Shown here: in pieces, positions 7,135-14,866 of the stretch
Numbering within the stretch: the stretch's first letter is position 1
How the letters are laid out: each line of letters begins with the position of its first letter
Virus record (IMG/VR): IMGVR_UViG_3300027782_000253
Location: 1 to 30,783 of that record
Length of the DNA stretch: 30,783 nucleotides
Origin: a virus
Direction: 5' to 3' (one strand)
The notes under the pieces: generated by a model
The model's database searches: none
The model's input: the letters and a program-made list of their open reading frames with translations, nothing else
What the model was told of the DNA's origin: nothing
Made by a program: the position numbers and the translations under genes

Positions 7135-9728
7135 TGGCCGACGTAGTCATCAATGTAGGGGCGGTTTCCGCCATCACCGCTGGCACGGGTTTGACTGGAG
7201 GAACGATTACCGGGACGGGAACCATTGCCGCGAGCTTCGGTACGACCGCTGGCACAATCTGCCAAGGCAACGATGCACGGCTTTCAACCCCAGTTGCTCC
7301 ACTCGCTCACGCAAGCACCCACACGGCGGCCGGATCTGACCCCCTCACGTTGTCGCAGGCGCAGGTCACCAACCTTGGTACAGACCTTGCGGCCAAGGTG
7401 GCTACTACGCGGCAGGTATTGGCTGGTACAGGCTTAGGCGGCGGCGGGGCGCTGTCGGCTGATGTCACGCTTAACGTCTCCTACGGCACGTCAGGAACTA
7501 CCGCTTGCGTGGGTAACGATGCGCGACTGAGCAACGCCCGCACCCCATCTACGCACGCTAGTTCGCACGCAACTGGTGGATCTGATGTCTTAACTCTTGG
7601 GCAGTCTCAAATCACTAGCTTGGTGTCTGACCTTGCCGCTAAGGCAAGCACAACGCACGCCAGCACGCACGCGACTGGTGGTACGGATGTCCTGACACTT
7701 GGGCAGGCGCAGATCACCGGGCTAGTTGCAGCCCTTGCCGCAAAGGCGCTCGGCGCGACAACCATGACCGCAGGCACAGGATTGACCGGAGGCGGCGACC
7801 TGACGGCAAACCGATCCTTTGCCGTTGACTTTGGCGCGACAAGCACTACGGCTACCGTAGGCAACGATTCGCGTCTGTCGTTCCTTGCTGCGGGCGCGGG
7901 TGCAACATCTCGCACCTTGCAGAACAAGCTCCGCGACGTAATCAGCGTTAAGGACTTCGGGGCGACTGGCGACGGCTCAACCGATGACACGGTAGCACTT
8001 CAGGCCGCGCTCACGGCTGGAACTGGCAAGAGCGTGTATGTGCCAGCGGGGACATACAACACATCCGCCGCTCTCAACATCTTCGCCAATACCACTTTGT
8101 ACTCAGATCAAGGGTCTGGAATTATCAACGTATTGCCAACAGCTAGTGCCGTGACAATGAATCACGGAATTGTTATTTATGGCAATAATGTTGTCATTGA
8201 TGGTATTCGCATAAATGGAACAAACGAAGGAACTACTACTGCTGGCATTATTACAGCAGTAGCCAAAGGAATTTATGCAGATGCCGCAATAAGTGGATCG
8301 GTGTATTTGTCGCCAACGATTACAAATTGCATCTTGTTCCAATGGGGCGTTGGTATTGAACTTAGGAGAGCAAGCAATTTTGTTATTTCCGGGAATCGTT
8401 TTATTGGTGGAGCGCAGCAAGGTTCTAATGCAGCCGACGCAACAACTACTGACATAAATATCTTTGGAAGCGCAAGTCCAAACCTAACATCTCGCGGAAT
8501 TATTTCAAATAATTTATGCTACGGAAATCAAGACACGGGTATTTCTTTTGCAAGTGTTTATGACAGATTCATAATTTGCACCGAAAACATTATTCAGCCT
8601 ATGGCTGCCGATGGCGTTACGCCGATTGGAAGCGGCTCAACAAATAAATCAAGGTATGGAATCATTGCTTCGTATGCTGGGGGTAATCCAACAGGAATCA
8701 ATTCCACTATCAGTAACAACATCATTACCGATTACGGTCATACTGGCATCAGTTCAGAAGCAGCCACAAGACCGGGCGGTGATATGGTTATTTCCGGAAA
8801 CGTCATAACTAATTGCGGATTTTCTATTCTTACTCCCGGCGACGCTGGTTTGAAAGGCGGGATCTGGGTTGTTGGTGGCGCGGACACAATCAATGGAAAT
8901 CTAATCCTAGATTGTTTCCGCGTAGGAATTCAATTAAACGTAAACAATCCCATTGATCCGGCCATTCAACACCCGCGCCCAGTTATAACTGGAAATGTCA
9001 TCTCTCGTATTTCCGGAGATCCAAACGATGCAGCCAGTAGCGGCTGGGGAATGAACGTAGTTGGTTCCACTCCGAATTGCGTTCTTATTACAAGCAATCG
9101 AATTGAACGCACTAGCAATACTGCAATCAGAGCCTTTGGATCAAACCTACACATTGCCGACAATTCGATTTTGATTTCTTCAACTAAGGGTGGAATAAAT
9201 ATTGGACAACAGGGAGCCATTGCTTGTTCGGTTCACAATAACCGAATGGTTAATACAGACAAAACCACCAACAGCGGACTGAACGCCGGAATTACTATGA
9301 CTGGCGTTGTCCATTGTGTTGGCAACGTCATCGACACATTCTTTGATGGAATTCTTCGGAATGAAACCATAACTGGAAGAGACATTTCTACTAAATGCTC
9401 AAGCAATGCGATAAACGATTGCAGCGTTGGCATTCGCTGTAGCGGAACGGGTACTTGGATTGTGAGCGACAACACCATTTCTAATTGCATTACTGACCTT
9501 CATACCAATGTCTTCCAAGGCGTTACCGTTAAGGCTGCGTCGGTTCAGGGTGCTGGCGGTGGCTTTAAAGTTATATGCTGCGATTCGGTCACTCCACAAT
9601 CCAAAACGGGCAACTGGGCGGTTGGTGATCGGTTTACAAATTCAGCCGCTGCGGTTGGACAACCAAAGGGTTGGATTTGCACCGTAGCCGGGAATCCCGG
9701 TACATGGGTATCCGAGGGGAATCTGTAA
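7134..9728 (+). CDS. Tailspike with N-terminal repeats and pectate-lyase-type beta-helix
   Basis: An 864-residue receptor-binding protein. The first 250 residues hold three copies of a 'GTGL.GG' unit ending in 'VGNDARLS'-like text (near residues 18, 97 and 212), alternating with three copies of 'HASTHATGGTDVLTLGQAQ'-type text (near 59, 140 and 174). These are common shaft repeats in phage fibres. Near residue 268, 'VISVKDFGATGDGSTDDT' begins a pectate lyase 3 / tailspike beta-helix. The rest is Asn-, Ile- and Gly-rich strands ('ISGNVIT', 'ISNNIIT') typical of a right-handed beta-helix that binds or cuts surface polysaccharide. No catalytic residues can be assigned by eye. The DNA from about 8100 to 9500 is distinctly AT-richer than the shaft, suggesting a swapped host-range cassette. 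Confidence 0.85.
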   Translation: MADVVINVGAVSAITAGTGLTGGTITGTGTIAASFGTTAGTICQGNDARLSTPVAPLAHASTHTAAGSDPLTLSQAQVTNLGTDLAAKVATTRQVLAGTGLGGGGALSADVTLNVSYGTSGTTACVGNDARLSNARTPSTHASSHATGGSDVLTLGQSQITSLVSDLAAKASTTHASTHATGGTDVLTLGQAQITGLVAALAAKALGATTMTAGTGLTGGGDLTANRSFAVDFGATSTTATVGNDSRLSFLAAGAGATSRTLQNKLRDVISVKDFGATGDGSTDDTVALQAALTAGTGKSVYVPAGTYNTSAALNIFANTTLYSDQGSGIINVLPTASAVTMNHGIVIYGNNVVIDGIRINGTNEGTTTAGIITAVAKGIYADAAISGSVYLSPTITNCILFQWGVGIELRRASNFVISGNRFIGGAQQGSNAADATTTDINIFGSASPNLTSRGIISNNLCYGNQDTGISFASVYDRFIICTENIIQPMAADGVTPIGSGSTNKSRYGIIASYAGGNPTGINSTISNNIITDYGHTGISSEAATRPGGDMVISGNVITNCGFSILTPGDAGLKGGIWVVGGADTINGNLILDCFRVGIQLNVNNPIDPAIQHPRPVITGNVISRISGDPNDAASSGWGMNVVGSTPNCVLITSNRIERTSNTAIRAFGSNLHIADNSILISSTKGGINIGQQGAIACSVHNNRMVNTDKTTNSGLNAGITMTGVVHCVGNVIDTFFDGILRNETITGRDISTKCSSNAINDCSVGIRCSGTGTWIVSDNTISNCITDLHTNVFQGVTVKAASVQGAGGGFKVICCDSVTPQSKTGNWAVGDRFTNSAAAVGQPKGWICTVAGNPGTWVSEGNL

Positions 9729-9731
9729 TCC

Positions 9732-9995
9732 ATGACACTCGAAACAGCCTCATCTATTGACCGATGGCTTCGCTTTGCCCAGTTCTTCGTGGCGGTCACG
9801 GCTTTAGTGGCCGCGCTTGTCTACGCTGGGAGCCGTTCGGAACGCGACGAGCAGCAGACCAAGAGCCTCGAAAGGATGGCGGGCGAGCTAGGCAAGATCC
9901 AAGAACTAGCGACCGCTGGCAGCGCACAGATTCAAGTTATTGGGGAGCGCGTGCGCGGGCTAGAAGATCGCGTCACGCGTATCGAGAAGCGTTGA
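9732..9995 (+). CDS. Small membrane protein with coiled coil (spanin- or holin-like)
   Basis: An 87-residue protein. One membrane segment near residues 14-33 ('FAQFFVAVTALVAALVYAG') is followed by a charged helical region to the end, with Glu/Lys/Arg heptad character, as in a coiled coil. This is the shape of an inner-membrane spanin or of small holin-associated phage proteins. Its stop overlaps a TTG start of a lipoprotein gene, and membrane protein plus overlapping lipoprotein is the usual layout of i-spanin/o-spanin pairs. No endolysin is visible nearby, so the lysis role is inferred from topology only. Confidence 0.55.
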   Translation: MTLETASSIDRWLRFAQFFVAVTALVAALVYAGSRSERDEQQTKSLERMAGELGKIQELATAGSAQIQVIGERVRGLEDRVTRIEKR

Positions 9996-10483
9996 GCCGT
10001 TGGTGGCTCATGGTCGCCATGCTTGTCCTCCTCGCGGGCTGTAGCCCCGTGCAGAGGATCGCACAGTCGTCCAACGACATCCGCGCCGAGGCGCAGGGTC
10101 TGATCCAGCGCGGGACGGAAACCGGAGATCCGGAGGTTGTTGCCCGGGCTACCCGTATTGACGCGCTCGCGTCCGGGATTCACGTCAGCCTGTCCGGGGT
10201 GGAGGACAAAACCCCTGCATGGATGACCATGCTGACCTACGGGGCTATTGCCGTGGTGGCCGTTGCGCTCGTCATCGTCCTGTGGCAGACTGGGCTAGGG
10301 ACGGCGATACGAGTTGCTATTGGTTGGCTTCCTCGCCGAAAAGTAGTTGCGGCGGAGTTGGCGGTCGATATGCTAGACCCCAATCGACCCGAAGGGGATC
10401 GGGAGTACATTGCAGCAATGCGAGCACAAGACCCGATGTTTGATGCCGCATTCAGAAAAGCCCAGACACGACGAAAGGCATAA
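9992..10483 (+). CDS. Predicted lipoprotein with an extra membrane segment
   Basis: A 163-residue product if started at TTG 9992, which overlaps the previous stop as TTGA; ATG at 10010 is an alternative (157 residues) but would lose the basic N-terminus. The N-terminus 'SRWWLMVAMLVLLAGCS' is a lipoprotein signal with lipobox LAGC, so lipid attachment to that Cys is expected. A second hydrophobic stretch lies near residues 78-99 ('MLTYGAIAVVAVALVIVLW'), followed by a basic segment and a charged C-terminus. A plain o-spanin would not need the second segment, so the topology is odd. It may work with 9732-9995 in envelope disruption, but membrane anchoring for some other purpose is equally possible. 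Confidence 0.55.
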   Translation: MSRWWLMVAMLVLLAGCSPVQRIAQSSNDIRAEAQGLIQRGTETGDPEVVARATRIDALASGIHVSLSGVEDKTPAWMTMLTYGAIAVVAVALVIVLWQTGLGTAIRVAIGWLPRRKVVAAELAVDMLDPNRPEGDREYIAAMRAQDPMFDAAFRKAQTRRKA

Positions 10484-10485
10484 AC

Positions 10486-10599
10486 ATGATCCTCGCCGAC
10501 CTCTCAAGTTTCCTCGGTAGTCTTTGGTTCGCCCTCGCCGCAGCTGCCATCGCTTTCGGCGCAGGCTGGTATCTTGCCACCAAGAAGGCTGGCAAGTGA
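10486..10599 (+). CDS. 37-residue single-span membrane protein
   Basis: ATG at 10486 follows the lipoprotein stop after two bases. The peptide is a short acidic/polar N-terminus, a hydrophobic segment at about residues 11-29 ('LWFALAAAAIAFGAGWYLA') and a basic end ('TKKAGK'), so it likely sits in the inner membrane with its C-terminus inside. Its stop overlaps the next ATG as TGATG, so it belongs to the same translationally coupled series. It could be a small holin-like or regulatory membrane peptide; no family can be recognised at this size. Confidence 0.5.
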   Translation: MILADLSSFLGSLWFALAAAAIAFGAGWYLATKKAGK

Positions 10600-10643
10600 T
10601 GCGCTTGTTCATCCTCGCCCTCTGCATTGTCATCGTCGCGTGA
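10599..10643 (+). CDS. 14-residue hydrophobic peptide, possible coupling ORF
   Basis: ATG at 10599 shares a base with the preceding stop, and its own TGA overlaps the GTG start of the large Cys-rich gene. The peptide 'MRLFILALCIVIVA' is wholly hydrophobic after one Arg. It may be a real mini membrane peptide, or simply a translated bridge that delivers ribosomes to the next start, which has no obvious binding site of its own. Evidence is the two-sided overlap only. Confidence 0.3.
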   Translation: MRLFILALCIVIVA

Positions 10644-12478
10644 GCGCACTCCCGGCGGTTTCGTGTTGCTGCAACCCCGGCGTGCTTTGGTACGCCCTCA
10701 AATGCACCGACTATTTCGCCGATTATTGCTGCGCCCCTGATTGTGAGCAGGCTCCTGACCGCATTGAGTTCTGCGTCGGCTATCTCATTTCGATAGGCAT
10801 TCCCGACCCGCCAGACATTGCGACCAAGTGCTACTACATCTCCTACGACTGCTGTATTTACATCCTGACCAATTTCGAGGCGCTGCCCTGCCCGAACCCG
10901 CTCTCAATTTACCCGGTCAACGTGGGCTATCTAGTCGAGATCAAGAACCGTGTTGTAGGGGAGAACCCGTGTTGCTATGCAGATCCCCAGCAGCAAGGGA
11001 ACCCGGGCGGCATTGCGAACATCCAAATCCCCGAGTACGGCCCCGCGATTGCCAACAACCCGCAACTACCCTGCGAGGAATTGGTAGCCGAGTGCTACGA
11101 CTTCAAGGATCAGGCTGGCACGGTCAAGGGAAAAAGCGTCACCATTGCAAGCTCCGCCCGCACCTGCATTGAGACGATTGGCGTTCCTGCGGACGTTCGT
11201 TGCGACCACGGCCCGCCAGTAGAGATCGTCAGCCTCGACGTAGGTATGTCGCAGGAGATGGGCTTCTGCACCGTCCGCGACCCGGTCAGCCCAGCCAACT
11301 GCCCGAACCAAGTTACCCAGTCCTACGTCCAATACATGACTTGCCCAGACTGCGAGCCGGAGGGTGATTGCTGCGGCAATACCCCGATCTGTGACGACCT
11401 GCCGGACTACTGCGACAGTTTCGAGGATCGCTTTGAGACTTACGACGTGCGGACGTGCTACTCGCTCGGCAGTTTCGGATGCCCCGTCCACGAAGAGGAC
11501 ATCATGACCATCGTGTTCCCGGCCTGCTTTGCGCCGGGGATCGACCCCGAAAGCCCGGGCGCTCAGGCGGCGCTCAATGCCCTGTTCCTTGGCTCGTCCG
11601 GTATTGTCCACATCGACCAACAGAACACGGTCGCAACGGGCTGGGGAACGCTTGGAGCGCCCAAACTGAGTGTCTGCGGTCTTGACATCGTGATCTTCTC
11701 AGGCAACGCCGCGCACATTGCCGAGCGCATCAACACGCGTATCGGGGCGCTGGTGACGGCTTCCGGTATCCCGCCGTGGTCGGCATGGTTCTGGTTCGGC
11801 AATCGCCAGTCCTGCGTGACCTGCGACTGGCAGACGGCAAACGACCGTCCCGGGTTCTCTGAGGGCGACACCCTCACGGTTGACCGCGTGGAGTTCACGA
11901 ACGGGAACCAAGACATCACCGTCACGCTCGTTGGCTCGTCCCCTCGTTACTACGCGTGCGCCTCGCAGACCCTGCTCGTTGATTACCCTTGGCGTAAGAC
12001 AAGCGAGAACACTTGCAACGCGTCCATCTCGGCAATTACCGCGACCCCGAACAACTTCGTTATCCAATGCCTGTCCTTCCCCGAGTATTCGTTCGGGGAG
12101 CGGTACACCATGAAGCGCGTGCAGGAGTACGGGAACGGCACTATCCCGATATGTGTGGACATCGGCTTCTATCAAAACGCGACCAACTGCGAAGCCCGCG
12201 ATGGTTGGCCGCTCGATGACATCACCGTGAATATTGGTGGAAACGACATTGTCCTCGTCTACGGCTGGTCTTCGCTCTGCCCGGGAATGCCTGACCCGCG
12301 CACGGGTTGCTACGCCTACCCGTTTACCTACACGCCAGCGCCGTGCTGCCCGGGTCAGCCCGTGGACTGCAACGAGTGGGCTATCGAATACCCGCTCCCG
12401 ATACCTTGCTTACGTTCGTTCCAAGATCCAAAAATCTATTGCAAGTCTGACGGCTCAATCGTCGCCCTCACATCATGA
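10640..12478 (+). CDS. Large cysteine-rich protein, unknown function
   Basis: A 612-residue protein starting at GTG 10640 (GTGA overlap). I count 44 cysteines, about 7%, spread over the whole length, with runs such as 'CCC' at residues 9-11, several 'CC' pairs and a 'CPDCEPEGDCC' cluster near residues 233-243. It is also rich in Pro, Tyr, Asp and Asn, and has no signal peptide or membrane span. That many cysteines suggests many disulfides or metal sites. Free-thiol burden in cytoplasm would be high, so it may fold after release or on the virion surface. It follows the lysis-like genes and is coupled by ATGA to another Cys-motif protein. I recognise no family. Virion appendage, metal-binding protein or host-directed factor are all open. 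Confidence 0.6.
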   Translation: MSALPAVSCCCNPGVLWYALKCTDYFADYCCAPDCEQAPDRIEFCVGYLISIGIPDPPDIATKCYYISYDCCIYILTNFEALPCPNPLSIYPVNVGYLVEIKNRVVGENPCCYADPQQQGNPGGIANIQIPEYGPAIANNPQLPCEELVAECYDFKDQAGTVKGKSVTIASSARTCIETIGVPADVRCDHGPPVEIVSLDVGMSQEMGFCTVRDPVSPANCPNQVTQSYVQYMTCPDCEPEGDCCGNTPICDDLPDYCDSFEDRFETYDVRTCYSLGSFGCPVHEEDIMTIVFPACFAPGIDPESPGAQAALNALFLGSSGIVHIDQQNTVATGWGTLGAPKLSVCGLDIVIFSGNAAHIAERINTRIGALVTASGIPPWSAWFWFGNRQSCVTCDWQTANDRPGFSEGDTLTVDRVEFTNGNQDITVTLVGSSPRYYACASQTLLVDYPWRKTSENTCNASISAITATPNNFVIQCLSFPEYSFGERYTMKRVQEYGNGTIPICVDIGFYQNATNCEARDGWPLDDITVNIGGNDIVLVYGWSSLCPGMPDPRTGCYAYPFTYTPAPCCPGQPVDCNEWAIEYPLPIPCLRSFQDPKIYCKSDGSIVALTS

Positions 12479-12903
12479 CCATCGGCACGCTCAACGTATC
12501 CGGCATCTCGCTCCCGATCATTGATTGCAAGTCTTGGCGCGTGGCTGGAACGTCCCCATTCTGCACCCGCAACCTTGACGCGACCAAGTGCGATACCTGC
12601 GAGCAGCGCGAAACGCGGGAAGGCAACATCATTGACCCGCCGCTCTTCCTTGGCGCTAGGCCTGCCCCTGCCCGCGCCAAGCTGACAAAGGAAATGCAGC
12701 CACCCGCACCGGGGACGGTTGCGCCGCCTCGGATGCGCGGACTTGGTGACGTGGTCGCGGCGATGACGAGCGCGGTCGGCATCAAGGCGAACTCCTGCGG
12801 CCCGTGCGCGAAGCGGCGCGAGGCGTTGAACCGCCTAGTTCCCTTTGGGCAAAAAGAAACCTCGCCGCCACCCGAAGGCAACGGCGAGGGAGAGGCAAAG
12901 TAA
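12475..12903 (+). CDS. Small protein with cysteine pairs, unknown
   Basis: A 142-residue protein starting in an ATGA overlap with the Cys-rich gene. The N-terminal half has four Cys, including 'CDTCEQRE', and a Pro/Ala-rich linker follows near residues 60-85. The C-terminal part has 'GIKANSCGPCAKRREALNRL', a C-x-x-C-x-K-R-R-x-x-L-N pattern seen in various phage and bacterial small proteins, probably a metal-binding knuckle followed by a basic helix. It is the last gene of the rightward unit. Its stop abuts the stop of the leftward Gp157-like gene with no gap, and a leftward terminator is embedded in its 3' end. Confidence 0.55.
   Translation: MTIGTLNVSGISLPIIDCKSWRVAGTSPFCTRNLDATKCDTCEQRETREGNIIDPPLFLGARPAPARAKLTKEMQPPAPGTVAPPRMRGLGDVVAAMTSAVGIKANSCGPCAKRREALNRLVPFGQKETSPPPEGNGEGEAK
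12851..12889 (-). terminator. Intrinsic terminator of the leftward recombination operon
   Basis: On the minus strand a perfect 8-bp stem, CCTCGCCG / CGGCGAGG (12882-12889 and 12860-12867), with a 14-base loop is followed by TTTCTTTTT (12859-12851). This is a classic Rho-independent terminator, placed about 15 bases past the stop of the Gp157-like gene and inside the 3' coding end of the rightward gene 12475-12903. Confidence 0.75.
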
Positions 12904-13413
12904 TTAGCGAATGCGGAGGCTTGTCCCGCGAGGGAGCAAGCGGCATCCGGGGATCTCGCCGCCAGCCTCAAGGACGATCCGGATCGCTTCCTTGTTTGGC
13001 TCGGTGACGATTTTGACGAGCGGGACTTCTAGACCCTTGACGGCATCGTCGTCGATCTGTAGCGACTGCTTCCCGCCATTGCCAGCGACCGACAACTTGA
13101 ACCGGGGCGTTTCGATCTTGAGCCGCCCAGTCGTTTCCATTGCCGCCTTTAGCCCTTCCTTGAGGCGTGTGGCAAGGGCATCGTCAGCCGCTGCGAGCGC
13201 ACGGATTCGAGAGGCCTCCTTGCCCCTCGACTCCGCTCGCATCTCTAGCTCACGAATGAATCCCGCGTAGGACTCGGCCTTGGTGTCGAGGGCGACATCT
13301 AGACCCGTGAGATGCTCGTCGAGCGCGGCCTGCGCCTCGGGCGAGTCGATGCCACCGTCCAAGACGGCATCGAGAATGGACTGCATTTCCGACGTAATTT
13401 GGTAGAGGCTCAA
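12904..13413 (-). CDS. Siphovirus Gp157-like protein
   Basis: A 169-residue protein starting at TTG 13413, with a strong AAGGAG ribosome binding site and a TTGA overlap with the ERF gene stop. The N-terminus 'MSLYQITSEMQSILDAVLDG' and the following long charged helix ('KAESYAGFIRELEMRAE'), then 'RLKEGLKAAMETTGRLKIET' near residues 82-101, match the pattern of Gp157 (Sfi11-type) proteins. That family commonly sits next to single-strand annealing genes in phages. It has been linked to phage resistance in streptococci; the molecular role is not established. The coupled ERF neighbour supports a part in recombination or replication. The gene ends right against the convergent rightward gene. Confidence 0.75.
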   Translation of the reverse strand: MSLYQITSEMQSILDAVLDGGIDSPEAQAALDEHLTGLDVALDTKAESYAGFIRELEMRAESRGKEASRIRALAAADDALATRLKEGLKAAMETTGRLKIETPRFKLSVAGNGGKQSLQIDDDAVKGLEVPLVKIVTEPNKEAIRIVLEAGGEIPGCRLLPRGTSLRIR

Positions 13414-14192
13414 AACGGAATCTCCTTTTTGGATGCGATCACCTGCATGATCTGGAGCGAGTCGCCAACGCGCTCAACCTGCAACTGCATACAGTCGTTG
13501 ACGTGTTCTTTCGCCATGTCGGCGTACTCCTGCACGGTGGTCGCAATCCACGCCTTGCCGTGCTTGCCGTCCACCTGAATGGCGTGAGCCTTGCCGTCAC
13601 GAACGACTACGCGCAGGATGTCGAATGTCCCCTCGTATACGTCCGGGTACGCGTCGAGCGCCTTGGTTGCCGCCTTGACTTCCGCCACAGGCTCAGGAGC
13701 GGGCTTGGTTGCCTTAGGAGCGGTCGGAGGCGGCGGAACGGCTGTCCGTGGGTCTTGCGGCTTGAAGGGCTTACGCGGCTCGCTACGCGGTGCGCTTGGC
13801 AGGCTTGCCTCGTTCCCGTCCTGATCCTCTTCCCCTACGATGTTGGTCACAGAGGCTAGGCAGTACCTGCGAAGGTAAGTAATTATCGAGCCAAGCTGCT
13901 GAACCGTAGCGCGGTCAGGCAGGGCAGACATAGCCGTCTCTGCCATCCATTCCCCGCTCGCGTGGAGCAAGGTGGTCGTTACCCCAACCGCCCCGCCATC
14001 GGTGCTGACCGTCTGCACGGCGCTGATCCCGTGACGAGCAAGCGGCAGGCGGACGGCGTTGATGATTGCGCCGAGGCTCGCGTAGCGGCTCTTGAAATGC
14101 GGGTTGACCGCGTCAAGGCTGGGGTTCACGATTTCCAAGTTTGCGGCCGCCAGCGCCTTCGCTAGCTCCCCAATAGTGTCACTTCGTTGCAT
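13410..14192 (-). CDS. erf: ERF-family single-strand annealing protein
   Basis: A 260-residue protein. The N-terminal 130 residues show ERF family features: 'LAKALAAANLEIVNPSLDAV' then 'NPHFKSRYASLGAIINAVR', followed by 'LLHASGEWM' and 'QQLGSIITYLRRYCLASVTN' near residues 98-117. ERF proteins form rings on single-stranded DNA and anneal complementary strands in phage recombination and circularisation. A Pro/Ala/Lys-rich linker near residues 130-170 joins a C-terminal beta-type domain. The start has GAGAGGA as ribosome binding site, and a strong promoter lies 64 bases upstream. It is coupled to the Gp157-like gene. The Ala/Pro linker is longer than needed for the core domain but is common in the family. 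Confidence 0.85.
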   Translation of the reverse strand: MQRSDTIGELAKALAAANLEIVNPSLDAVNPHFKSRYASLGAIINAVRLPLARHGISAVQTVSTDGGAVGVTTTLLHASGEWMAETAMSALPDRATVQQLGSIITYLRRYCLASVTNIVGEEDQDGNEASLPSAPRSEPRKPFKPQDPRTAVPPPPTAPKATKPAPEPVAEVKAATKALDAYPDVYEGTFDILRVVVRDGKAHAIQVDGKHGKAWIATTVQEYADMAKEHVNDCMQLQVERVGDSLQIMQVIASKKEIPF

Positions 14193-14255
14193 AATGTCCT
14201 CTCAAGACTGCGCGGCTCGCCGCACTCGACCCCGGCGAAATGCTAGGGCATCGGG

Positions 14256-14284
14256 AGAATACACGAAGATATAATCCGTGTCAA
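14256..14284 (-). promoter_or_regulatory. Sigma-70-type promoter for the erf operon
   Basis: On the minus strand TTGACA (14284-14279), a 17-base spacer, and TATTCT (14261-14256). The -35 box matches consensus fully and overlaps the stop codon of the RusA gene. Transcription would begin near 14249, leaving a leader of about 57 bases before the erf ATG at 14192. Confidence 0.7.
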
Positions 14285-14691
14285 CAAGTGACGAGCGAAA
14301 TAGCCGTCATCGACGCAACCCCGTACTGCTTGGTGGCGTTCAGGGAAACGACCTGCGCGTCATCGTGGTACAGGATTCCCGTAAGGGCATCAAGGACGGC
14401 GCGGCATAGTTTGTCCACGTCAGGCTTCCCGGGGTGGGTCGGAACGCCAGCGCGGAGTTCGCCTTTGCTGGTGTAGTGGCTCTTGGGGCGAACGAAGACG
14501 AAGGTAATCCCTATCCCTACAGGTAGCCGCGTTGGTGGTTCTTTACGCGCTTGGCTTGCGGCGAGGGAAATAAGGGCGCGGTAAGGCTTGACCCTTGCGC
14601 ATGACTCCACGAGCGAAACGCGGCCGCCGCGCACGAATGCCGTTTTAGAACCTTGGGGCGCGGCGATTCCAACAACTACGAATTCAAGCAC
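14281..14691 (-). CDS. rusA: RusA-type Holliday junction resolvase
   Basis: A 136-residue protein, taken from GTG 14691, which overlaps the stop of the upstream gene by 8 bases; in-frame sequence further upstream is low-quality and overlaps that gene. Features of the RusA family: an N-terminal strand 'VVVGIAAPQGSKTAF', then 'HPGKPDVDKLCRAVLDALTG' near residues 91-110 with the conserved Asp residues, and 'YHDDAQVVSL' just after, with the Asp pair that binds metal. The enzyme cuts four-way junctions and would clear branched DNA before packaging. The location between small unknown genes and the annealing operon fits. Its stop codon lies inside the -35 box of the erf promoter. Confidence 0.85.
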   Translation of the reverse strand: MLEFVVVGIAAPQGSKTAFVRGGRVSLVESCARVKPYRALISLAASQARKEPPTRLPVGIGITFVFVRPKSHYTSKGELRAGVPTHPGKPDVDKLCRAVLDALTGILYHDDAQVVSLNATKQYGVASMTAISLVTC

Positions 14692-14866
14692 GTTGCGCTC
14701 GCTGGCATACGAGAAGCGCTTGCCGAGCGCGGTTGACTTCTTTGATTTGTGCCATGAGCTGCTCGCGCATATAGGTGATCTCGCTAGCGGCTTCTTTGAG
14801 CAGGGGGTCGGTGGACTCGCTTGCCGTGATGCGGTCAATGATGTCCTCTTCCCAGTCCCCGCGCAT
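14684..14866 (-). CDS. Small acidic helical protein, unknown
   Basis: A 60-residue protein from ATG 14866, with GAGGGG as a possible binding site. It starts 'MRGDWEEDIIDRIT' and continues as a single charged helix ('DPLLKEAASEITYMREQLM'). This pattern, a tryptophan-aspartate start then 'LLKEAA.EI..MR', recurs in small early phage proteins of unknown role. It is coupled by overlap to the resolvase gene. In-frame extension upstream to 15040 is rejected because it crosses the terminator hairpin and is Arg/Pro-rich. Confidence 0.55.
   Translation of the reverse strand: MRGDWEEDIIDRITASESTDPLLKEAASEITYMREQLMAQIKEVNRARQALLVCQRAQRA

Noticed and set aside
11066-12175. Antisense frames opposite the Cys-rich gene
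   Set aside because: Shadow frames with Arg/Ala/Val-rich composition typical of the complement of GC-rich codons.
12918-12940. Hairpin after the rightward operon (GCTTG/CAAGC with inner TCCC/GGGA)
   Set aside because: No T-run follows on the plus strand, so it is not an intrinsic terminator.
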